64,000 bases of DNA from Paracoccus denitrificans. Its GTDB lineage: Bacteria; Pseudomonadota; Alphaproteobacteria; Rhodobacterales; Rhodobacteraceae. A program made the position numbers and the translations under genes. A model generated the notes under the pieces. It was not told the DNA's origin. It saw nothing but the letters and a program-made list of their open reading frames with translations, and searched no databases. Positions 58,004 to 64,000 of this stretch are shown one piece after another. The stretch is taken from contig NZ_FNEA01000007.1 of the NCBI RefSeq assembly GCF_900100045.1, positions 1 to 64,000 on the forward strand, read 5' to 3'. Numbering within the stretch: the first letter of the stretch is position 1; every line of letters starts with the position of its first letter.

Positions 58004-58738
58004 TCAGTTCCCCTCGGCCAGCGGGCCGTAGAGGATCAGCGCCGGATGCGGGCTGGGGCCTTCGGTGGCAAGCTGCTCGGCGAGGCGGGCGACGGTGGTG
58101 CGGATCAGGCGCTGGTGCGGATGGCCGACCGCCTCGGCCAGCAATGCGGGCGTATCCGGGGGCAGGCCGTTTTCGACCAGCAATGCCGCCATCTGCGGGA
58201 AGGTGCGCTGACCCATGAAGACGACGGTGGTGGCGCGCGGATCGGCCAGGGCGGCCCAGTTCTGGTCCTCGGGCAGCCCGCCGGTCACGTCGGCGCCGGT
58301 GACGAATTGCAGCCGCCGCGCGGTCTGGCGCCGGGTCAGCGGCAGGCCGGCGACGGCGGCGGCGGCCATGGCCGAGGGCACGCCGGGCACGATCTGGAAC
58401 GGGATGCCGTGAGCCCGCAGCGCCGACAACTCCTCTTCCAGCCGGCCGAAGATGCCGGAATCGCCGGATTTCAGCCGCACCACATGCTTGCCCGCCCGGG
58501 CGTGTTCCACCAGGAGCGCGTTGACATGTTCCTGCTTGGCCGAGGGTCGCCCGGCGCGCTTGCCGACGCCGATCAGCTGCGCCTGCGGCCCGGCCTGCTC
58601 GAGCACCGGCCCCGAGGCCAGGTCGTCGTAAAGCACCACATCCGCCTCGGCCAGCAGCCGGGCGGCGCGCAGGGTCAGAAGCTCGGGGTCGCCCGGACCC
58701 GAGGAGACGAAGCTGACAAGGCCGATCTGTTCACGCAT
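58004..58738 (-). CDS. cobA: Uroporphyrinogen-III C-methyltransferase
   Basis: A 244-residue SUMT that adds two methyl groups to uroporphyrinogen III, giving precorrin-2 for sirohaem, cobalamin or haem d1. The family motifs [46 protein letters not shown] and [19 protein letters not shown] are present. It is a stand-alone SUMT without the CysG oxidase/chelatase part. Divergent from pyrB. Confidence 0.93.
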   Translation of the reverse strand: MREQIGLVSFVSSGPGDPELLTLRAARLLAEADVVLYDDLASGPVLEQAGPQAQLIGVGKRAGRPSAKQEHVNALLVEHARAGKHVVRLKSGDSGIFGRLEEELSALRAHGIPFQIVPGVPSAMAAAAVAGLPLTRRQTARRLQFVTGADVTGGLPEDQNWAALADPRATTVVFMGQRTFPQMAALLVENGLPPDTPALLAEAVGHPHQRLIRTTVARLAEQLATEGPSPHPALILYGPLAEGN

Positions 58739-58840
58739 GATCTGGCGATGCGGCAAAATCCGCGTCAAGGCAAGGGGCTGCTTGCCGCCCGGCCCGCCAT
58801 TTGCCATAGAAGGCGCGACCGCGACCTTGGGGATCAAGCC

Positions 58841-59800
58841 ATGTTCCGTGCCCGCCATCTTCTGGGGATCGAGCCGCTCGCCCCCCCCGAAATCACCACG
58901 CTTCTCGACCTGGCCGAGACCTATGTCGATCTGAACCGCCGCACGGTGAAGCATTCCGATGCCTTGGCGGGGATGACGCAGATCAACATGTTCTTCGAGA
59001 ACTCGACCCGCACGCAGTCCAGCTTCGAGCTGGCAGGCAAGCGGCTGGGCGCCGATGTGATGAACATGGCGATGCAGACCAGCTCGGTGAAAAAGGGCGA
59101 GACGCTGATCGACACCGCGCTGACGCTGAACGCCATGCATCCCGACCTGCTGGTGGTGCGTCATCCGCAATCGGGCGCGGTGGACCTGTTGGCGCAAAAG
59201 GTGAATTGCGCGGTCCTGAACGCGGGCGACGGCAGGCACGAGCATCCGACGCAGGCGCTCTTGGACGCGCTGACCATCCGACGCGCCAAGGGCCGGCTGC
59301 ACCGGCTGACCGTGGCGATCTGCGGCGACATCGCGCATAGCCGAGTGGCGCGCTCGAACCTGATCCTGCTGGGCAAGATGGAGAACCGCTTGCGGCTGGT
59401 CGGGCCGGCGACGCTGATGCCCTCGGGCGCGCGCGACTGGGGCTGCGAGATCCATGAGGACATGCGCGAGGGGCTGAAGGGCGCCGATGTGGTGATGATG
59501 CTGCGTCTGCAGAAAGAGCGGATGGATGGCGGCTTCATCCCGTCCGAGCGGGAATATTACCACCGCTGGGGCCTGGACGCGGAAAAGCTGGCGCTGGCCG
59601 CGCCCGATGCCATCGTCATGCATCCGGGGCCGATGAACCGCGGGGTGGAGATCGACGGCACCATCGCCGACGACATCAACCGCAGCGTCATCCAGGACCA
59701 GGTGGAAATGGGGGTCGCGGTGCGCATGGCGGCGATGGACCTGCTGGCGCGCAACCTGCGGGCCGAACGCGGCGCCAAGGCGGCGGAGATGATGGCATGA
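58841..59800 (+). CDS. pyrB: Aspartate carbamoyltransferase catalytic chain
   Basis: A 319-residue enzyme that makes carbamoyl-aspartate, the first committed pyrimidine step. Carbamoyl-phosphate loop [20 protein letters not shown], the aspartate-binding [11 protein letters not shown] and [12 protein letters not shown] are present. GGGGA lies before the ATG at 58841. Overlaps the next gene by four bases. No pyrI regulatory gene is adjacent, which fits a class A ATCase that pairs with a DHOase-like partner. Confidence 0.96.
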   Translation: MFRARHLLGIEPLAPPEITTLLDLAETYVDLNRRTVKHSDALAGMTQINMFFENSTRTQSSFELAGKRLGADVMNMAMQTSSVKKGETLIDTALTLNAMHPDLLVVRHPQSGAVDLLAQKVNCAVLNAGDGRHEHPTQALLDALTIRRAKGRLHRLTVAICGDIAHSRVARSNLILLGKMENRLRLVGPATLMPSGARDWGCEIHEDMREGLKGADVVMMLRLQKERMDGGFIPSEREYYHRWGLDAEKLALAAPDAIVMHPGPMNRGVEIDGTIADDINRSVIQDQVEMGVAVRMAAMDLLARNLRAERGAKAAEMMA

Positions 59801-61068
59801 TCCTGCACTTCCAGAACGCCCGCCTGATCGACCCCGAGACGCAATCGGTCGAGGACGCCACGCTGACCGTCCGCGACGGCCGGATCGAGACCGTTGGTGC
59901 CGACGCCCCGCAAGGCGCCGAACTGATCGATTGCGGCGGCAGATGCCTTGCCCCCGGCCTGATCGACTGGGGCGTCAAGATCGGCGAGCCGGGCGAGCGG
60001 CACAAGGAAAGCTTCCGCAGCGCCGGGCTGGCGGCTGCGGCGGGCGGCGTGACCACGGTGATCGCGCGGCCGGACACGATGCCGCCGATCGATGCCCCGG
60101 AATCGCTGGAATTCGCCACCCGCCGTGCGGCCGATGCGCCGGTGAACATCCGCCACATGGCGGCGCTGACCCGCGCCCGCCAGGGGCGCGAGATGGTCGA
60201 GATGGGCTTTCTGCAGGATGCCGGCGCCGTGGCCTTCACCGACGGGGTGCGGGTGGTTTCCGACACCCGGCTCCTGTCGCGCTGCATGACCTATGCCCGC
60301 GGCCTTGGCGCGCTGATCGTCGGCCATCCGCAGGAGCCGGGCCTGTCGAAAGGTACGGCGGCGACCGGCGGCAAGTTCGCCTCGCTCTACGGCCTGCCCG
60401 CGGTTTCGCCCATGGCCGAGGTGATGGGGCTCGACCGCGACCTGGCGCTGGTGGCGATGACCGGCGCCCGCTACCATGCCGACCAGATCACCGTCACGGC
60501 CAGCCTGCCGGCGCTGCGCCGCGCGCGCGAGGCCGGGCTGGACGTGACCGCCGGCATCTCGATCCATCACCTGACGCTCAACGAATACGACGTGGGCGGC
60601 TATCGCACCTTCTTCCGCTTCACCCCGCCCTTGCGCTCCGAGGAGGACCGGCTGGCCATGGTCGAGGCGGTGGCCGAGGGGCTGATCGACGTGATCGCCA
60701 GCTTCCACACCCCGCAGGACGAGGAAAGCAAGCGCCTGCCCTTTGCCGAGGCGGCGCCGGGCGCGGTGGGGCTGCAAACCCTGCTGCCGGCGGCGATGCG
60801 GCTTTACCATCAGGGCGGGCTGAGCCTGCCGCAGCTTTGGCGGGCGATGTCGCTCAATCCGGCGCGGCGGCTGGGACTGCCGGGCGGGCGGCTCTCGGCG
60901 GGCGCCCCGGCCGATCTGGTGCTGTTCGATCCCGACGCGCCCTTCGTGCTGGACCGCTTCACGCTGTTGTCGAAGTCGAAGAACACGCCCTTCGACGGTG
61001 CGCGGATGGAAGGGCGGGTGCTGGGCACCTGGGTCGCCGGCCGCCGCGTCTTCGGAGAGGATGCATGA
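59797..61068 (+). CDS. Dihydroorotase-like protein lacking catalytic residues (PyrC'/PyrX type)
   Basis: A 423-residue amidohydrolase-fold protein next to pyrB. Alignment by eye with active dihydroorotase shows the HxH metal pair replaced: [13 protein letters not shown] has Gly59 and Lys61 where DxHVHxREPG is expected. The catalytic Asp of ATDHAPH is Phe303 in ASFHTPQ. Such pseudo-DHOases (PyrC' of Pseudomonas) serve as structural partners of ATCase. I infer the same here; an active DHOase must be encoded outside this window. Overlaps pyrB (ATGA) and plsY (ATGA). Confidence 0.9.
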   Translation: MILHFQNARLIDPETQSVEDATLTVRDGRIETVGADAPQGAELIDCGGRCLAPGLIDWGVKIGEPGERHKESFRSAGLAAAAGGVTTVIARPDTMPPIDAPESLEFATRRAADAPVNIRHMAALTRARQGREMVEMGFLQDAGAVAFTDGVRVVSDTRLLSRCMTYARGLGALIVGHPQEPGLSKGTAATGGKFASLYGLPAVSPMAEVMGLDRDLALVAMTGARYHADQITVTASLPALRRAREAGLDVTAGISIHHLTLNEYDVGGYRTFFRFTPPLRSEEDRLAMVEAVAEGLIDVIASFHTPQDEESKRLPFAEAAPGAVGLQTLLPAAMRLYHQGGLSLPQLWRAMSLNPARRLGLPGGRLSAGAPADLVLFDPDAPFVLDRFTLLSKSKNTPFDGARMEGRVLGTWVAGRRVFGEDA

Positions 61069-61649
61069 GCCTGATCCTCTGGGCCGTGATCGGCTACCTG
61101 CTGGGCTCGGTGCCCTTCGGCATCGTCATCACCCGTGCGCTGGGCCTGGGCGACCTGCGCCGAATCGGCTCGGGCAATATCGGCGCGACGAACGTGCTGC
61201 GCACCGGCAACAAGCCGGCCGCGCTGGCGACGCTGCTGCTGGACAGCGGCAAGGGCGCCATCGCCGTGCTGCTGGCGCGCTGGCTTGCCGGTCCCGATGC
61301 CGCGCTGGTCGCGGGCGCGGCGGCCTTCCTGGGCCACCTGTTCCCGGTCTGGCTGGGCTTTCGGGGCGGCAAGGGGGTCGCGACCTTCCTTGGCACGCTG
61401 CTGGCGCTGGACTGGCGGCTGGGCCTGATCGCCTGCGGGATCTGGTTGCTGGCGGCGCTGGCCGGCCGGATCTCGTCGCTTTCGGCGCTGGTGGCCGCTG
61501 CGCTGACGCCCTGCCTTGCCCTCTGGTTGGATGGCGCGCGCATGGCGGCGGTGACGGCGTTCATGGCCGTGCTGATCTTCATCCGCCATCGCACGAACAT
61601 TGCCCGCATCCTTGCCGGAACCGAGCCCAGGATCGGCAGGAAGTCCTGA
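61065..61649 (+). CDS. plsY: Acyl-phosphate glycerol-3-phosphate acyltransferase PlsY
   Basis: A 194-residue membrane enzyme starting phospholipid synthesis from acyl-phosphate. It has the conserved SVPFGIVITRALGLGDLRRIG, GSGNIGATNVLR and HLFPVWLGFRGGKGVAT segments and about five membrane helices. Its ATG overlaps the stop of the dihydroorotase-like gene. A repeat box follows its stop by one base. Confidence 0.95.
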   Translation: MSLILWAVIGYLLGSVPFGIVITRALGLGDLRRIGSGNIGATNVLRTGNKPAALATLLLDSGKGAIAVLLARWLAGPDAALVAGAAAFLGHLFPVWLGFRGGKGVATFLGTLLALDWRLGLIACGIWLLAALAGRISSLSALVAAALTPCLALWLDGARMAAVTAFMAVLIFIRHRTNIARILAGTEPRIGRKS

Positions 61650-61712
61650 TTTCTCTGTTCTGAAAATACTCCGGGGACGCCCTGAGCGCCCCGTCGAGGG
61701 GCGTTCAGGGCG
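61650..61712 (+). repeat. Conserved intergenic box (copy f) plus long hairpin
   Basis: TTTCTCTGTTCTGAAAATAC-TCC (61650-61672) starts directly after the plsY stop. A 15-pair hairpin with one wobble follows: CGCCCTGAGCGCCCC (61678-61692), GTCGA loop, GGGGCGTTCAGGGCG (61698-61712). No T-run follows. Confidence 0.8.
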
Positions 61713-61724
61713 GCGGCGGAGCCC

Positions 61725-62600
61725 CTATCGCGTCGGCACCGGCTCCTCGCCCGAATAGTCGTAGAACCCACGCCCGGTCTTGCGGCCCAGCCAGCCTGCC
61801 TCGACATATTTCACCAAGAGCGGGCAGGGCCGGTATTTCGTGTCCGCCAGCCCCTCGTGCAGCACGTTCATGATCGCCAGGCAGGTGTCGAGGCCGATGA
61901 AATCCGCCAGTTCCAGCGGCCCCATCGGGTGGTTGGCGCCCAGCTTCATCGACTGGTCGATGGACTTGACCGAGCCGACGCCCTCGTAAAGCGTATAGAC
62001 CGCCTCGTTGATCATCGGCATCAGGATGCGGTTGACGATGAAGGCCGGGAAATCCTCGGCGCTGGCCGAGGTCTTGCCGATCTTTTCGACCACTTCGACC
62101 AGGGCTTTGTAGGTCTCCTCGTTGGTGGCGATGCCGCGGATCAGCTCGACCAGCTGCATGACCGGAACCGGGTTCATGAAGTGGAAGCCCATGAAGCGCT
62201 CGGGCCGGTCGGTGCGGCTGGCAAGGCGGGTGATCGAGATCGACGAGGTGTTCGAGGTCAGGATGGTCTCGGGCTTCAGATGCGGCAGCAGATCCTCGAA
62301 GATCGCCTGCTTGACGGTCTCGCGCTCGGTGGCGGCCTCGATGATCAGGTCGGTCTTGCCCAGGTCGGAAAGCGTCATGGTGGTGGTGATGCGCCGCATC
62401 GCCGCGGCCTTGTCCTCGGCCGAGACCTTGCCGCGGCTGACCTGGCGTTCCAGGTTGTGGTCGATCTGCGCCACGGCCTTGTCCAGCGCCTCGCGCGAGA
62501 TGTCGGTCATGAGCACGTCATAACCCGCCAGGGCAAAGACATGCGCGATGCCATTGCCCATCTGTCCGGCGCCGATCACGCCCACCGATTGAATCGCCAT
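61725..62600 (-). CDS. 3-hydroxybutyryl-CoA dehydrogenase
   Basis: A 291-residue NAD(P)-dependent enzyme that interconverts 3-hydroxyacyl-CoA and acetoacetyl-CoA. The Rossmann loop [21 protein letters not shown], the catalytic His in [12 protein letters not shown] with its Glu partner and the [12 protein letters not shown]-terminus are present. It lies downstream of etfA, separated by a terminator; both serve acyl-CoA oxidation or reduction. Confidence 0.95.
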   Translation of the reverse strand: MAIQSVGVIGAGQMGNGIAHVFALAGYDVLMTDISREALDKAVAQIDHNLERQVSRGKVSAEDKAAAMRRITTTMTLSDLGKTDLIIEAATERETVKQAIFEDLLPHLKPETILTSNTSSISITRLASRTDRPERFMGFHFMNPVPVMQLVELIRGIATNEETYKALVEVVEKIGKTSASAEDFPAFIVNRILMPMINEAVYTLYEGVGSVKSIDQSMKLGANHPMGPLELADFIGLDTCLAIMNVLHEGLADTKYRPCPLLVKYVEAGWLGRKTGRGFYDYSGEEPVPTR

Positions 62601-62662
62601 GAACCCATCCTTTCGTCGGTCAGCCAGGACGATAGGCGTAAGCGCCTTGGACGTTCAATGCA

Positions 62663-62693
62663 AAAACCGCCCGTTATGGAAACGGGCGGTTTT
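62663..62693 (-). terminator. Strong terminator downstream of etfA
   Basis: AACCGCCCGTT and AACGGGCGGTT form an 11-pair stem around ATGGA, flanked by A- and T-runs on both sides (minus-strand tail TTTTTGC), so it works in either direction. Confidence 0.85.
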
Positions 62694-62728
62694 CAAACGG
62701 TTTTCGCAGGGATGGGGGCTCTGCCCCC

Positions 62729-62794
62729 GCGCCCCTGCGGCCCCTTGATGGGGCCTCAGGGGCGCTCCCCCGGAGTATTTGGAAAACGGAGAAA
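62729..62794 (-). repeat. Conserved intergenic box (copy g) plus long hairpin
   Basis: Read on the minus strand, the 23-base box (62794-62772, identical to copy d) lies four bases past the etfA stop. A 16-pair hairpin with one mismatch follows (62765-62750 and 62744-62729, five-base loop), similar in layout to copy f. Confidence 0.8.
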
Positions 62795-62798
62795 GCGC

Positions 62799-63725
62799 TC
62801 AGAGCTTCCCTGTCAGTTCCGGCACGACGGAGAACAGGTCGCCGACCAGGCCGTAATCGGCGATCTGGAAGATCGGCGCCTCCTCGTCCTTGTTGATCGC
62901 CACGATCACCTTGCTGTCCTTCATCCCCGCCAGGTGCTGGATCGCGCCCGAGATGCCGACCGCGACATAGAGCTCGGGGGCGACGACCTTGCCGGTCTGC
63001 CCGACCTGCCAGTCGTTCGGGGCATAGCCGCTGTCCACCGCCGCTCGCGAGGCGCCCACCGCGGCGCCGAGCTTGTCGGCCAGCTCTTCGATGATCGCGA
63101 AGCTCTCCTTCGAGCCGAGGCCGCGGCCGCCCGAGACCACGCGCCTGGCCGAGGTCAGCTCGGGGCGGTCGCTCTCGGCCACCTCGTCGGCCACCCAGGA
63201 GGACAGGCCGGGATCGGCGGCGGCCGCGGTCTCGGTGACCGGGGCGGTGCCGCCTTCGCCCGCCGCGTCGAAGCTGGCGGTGCGGATGGTGAAGACCTTC
63301 TTCGCGTCCTTCGACTTCACCACCTGGATGGCGTTGCCGGCATAGATCGGCCGCTCGAATGTGTCCGCGTCGAGGATGGCCGAGACGTCCGACAGCACCA
63401 TCACGTCGAGCAGCGCCGCGACGCGGGGCATGACGTTCTTGGCATCGGTGGTCGCCGGGGCGGCGATGTGGCTGTAGTCGCCGGCGAGGCCCACGATCAG
63501 CGCCGCGGTCGGCTCGGCCAGGCGGTGGCCGTAGAGGGCGTCTTCCGCCACCAGCACCTTGGCGACGCCGGCGATCTTCGCGGCCTCCTCGGCGGCGGCT
63601 TTCGCCGAGGCCCCGGCGCAGAGCACCGTCACATCGCCCAAGGCCTTGACCGCGGCCACCGCCTTCGCCGTCGCGTCGCGGTTCAGCGCGCCGTTCGTGA
63701 CTTCCCCAAGCAGCAGAACAGCCAT
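62799..63725 (-). CDS. etfA: Electron transfer flavoprotein alpha subunit
   Basis: A 308-residue FAD-binding subunit that takes electrons from acyl-CoA and other dehydrogenases to ETF-quinone oxidoreductase. The C-terminal FAD domain is clear: [49 protein letters not shown] and the [23 protein letters not shown] end. Its ATG overlaps the etfB stop codon. Confidence 0.97.
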   Translation of the reverse strand: MAVLLLGEVTNGALNRDATAKAVAAVKALGDVTVLCAGASAKAAAEEAAKIAGVAKVLVAEDALYGHRLAEPTAALIVGLAGDYSHIAAPATTDAKNVMPRVAALLDVMVLSDVSAILDADTFERPIYAGNAIQVVKSKDAKKVFTIRTASFDAAGEGGTAPVTETAAAADPGLSSWVADEVAESDRPELTSARRVVSGGRGLGSKESFAIIEELADKLGAAVGASRAAVDSGYAPNDWQVGQTGKVVAPELYVAVGISGAIQHLAGMKDSKVIVAINKDEEAPIFQIADYGLVGDLFSVVPELTGKL

Positions 63726-64000
63726 CAGATCACCCCCGCTTCTTTCAGCTTGCCCACCAGCTCGTCCACCGAGCCCACCTTGATGCCGGCCTTGCGGCCC
63801 TCGGGCTCGCGCACCGAGACCACCTCGAGCCGCGGCGCGACGTCGACGCCGTAATCGGCGGCGGTCTTTTCATCGAGCGGCTTCTTCTTGGCCTTCATGA
63901 TGTTCGGCAGCGAGGCATAGCGCGGCTCGTTCAGCCGCAGGTCGGCGGTGACCACCGCCGGCAGGCTGACCGCGATGGTCTGGAGGCCGCCGTCGACCTC
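63725..64000 (-). CDS. etfB: Electron transfer flavoprotein beta subunit (cut by right edge)
   Basis: About 91 C-terminal residues are visible: the family segment [20 protein letters not shown], the [19 protein letters not shown] stretch and an acidic C-terminus. The N-terminal AMP-binding part lies beyond the window. Stop overlaps the etfA start (TGATG), so the pair is translationally coupled. Confidence 0.95.

Overview
The window is high-GC (roughly two thirds G+C), densely coded alphaproteobacterial chromosome. The petP-petR pair, the nusA operon with a YlxR-L7Ae fusion, the lptC-lptA-lptB-hpf-ptsN run and several Rhodobacteraceae-type small proteins point to Rhodobacterales, most likely Paracoccus or a close relative (inference from gene content). 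I found no rRNA, tRNA, CRISPR array, insertion sequence or prophage. The layout is chromosomal housekeeping genes with two accessory-looking patches: a lower-GC single gene near 32 kb and a siderophore locus at 43.7-53.3 kb. No gene-free stretch exceeds 300 bases; the longest gap in the long-gene set (19362-19748) holds a 42-residue gene and two terminators.

Region by region. 0-4 kb: one-carbon metabolism (folD, cut by the left edge, and purU), a SulP anion transporter and a small HTH regulator with a palindromic operator-like promoter. 4-6.1 kb: an isolated TonB-dependent receptor. 6.3-11.3 kb: RNase D-like nuclease, kdsD, lptC, lptA, lptB, hpf, ptsN and a small basic protein; rpoN, often found between lptB and hpf, is missing. 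11.4-13.7 kb: ilvE divergent from petP-petR with back-to-back promoters. 13.8-19.4 kb: secA, a parvulin, argJ with a lysine-rich extension, mutT. 19.5-25.4 kb: a small protein, then the rimP-nusA-ylxR-infB operon, whose leader carries a promoter followed by an intrinsic terminator. 25.4-31.6 kb: pip, ubiG, a grxC-amidase-marR coupled operon, comF, a methyltransferase and hemH. 31.6-35.3 kb: the atypical gene, two L,D-transpeptidases, a CAP-domain lipoprotein and a GST-like protein. 35.3-43.7 kb: RNA methyltransferase, ABC exporter, CCA-adding enzyme, CoA Nudix hydrolase and hslO in one overlapping minus-strand operon, then rpe, waaA and a DUF1178 gene.

43.7-53.2 kb is a siderophore locus: ABC ATPase, FecCD permease, binding protein, YncE-like propeller, IroE/Fes-like esterase and an EntF-like C-A-T-TE synthetase whose adenylation pocket reads as serine-specific. 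Dihydroxybenzoate genes, an MbtH protein, a phosphopantetheinyl transferase and an adjacent outer-membrane receptor are absent here, so the pathway must be split or incomplete. 53.3-64 kb: cytochrome b561, a DUF2794 gene, transporters, a crotonase, TusA, DUF2478, cobA, pyrB with a catalytically degenerate dihydroorotase, plsY, a 3-hydroxybutyryl-CoA dehydrogenase and etfA-etfB (etfB cut by the right edge).

Two features stand out outside the genes: an approximately 23-base conserved intergenic box repeated eight times, mostly just after stop codons and often followed by a GC-rich hairpin, and the apparent attenuator in front of rimP.
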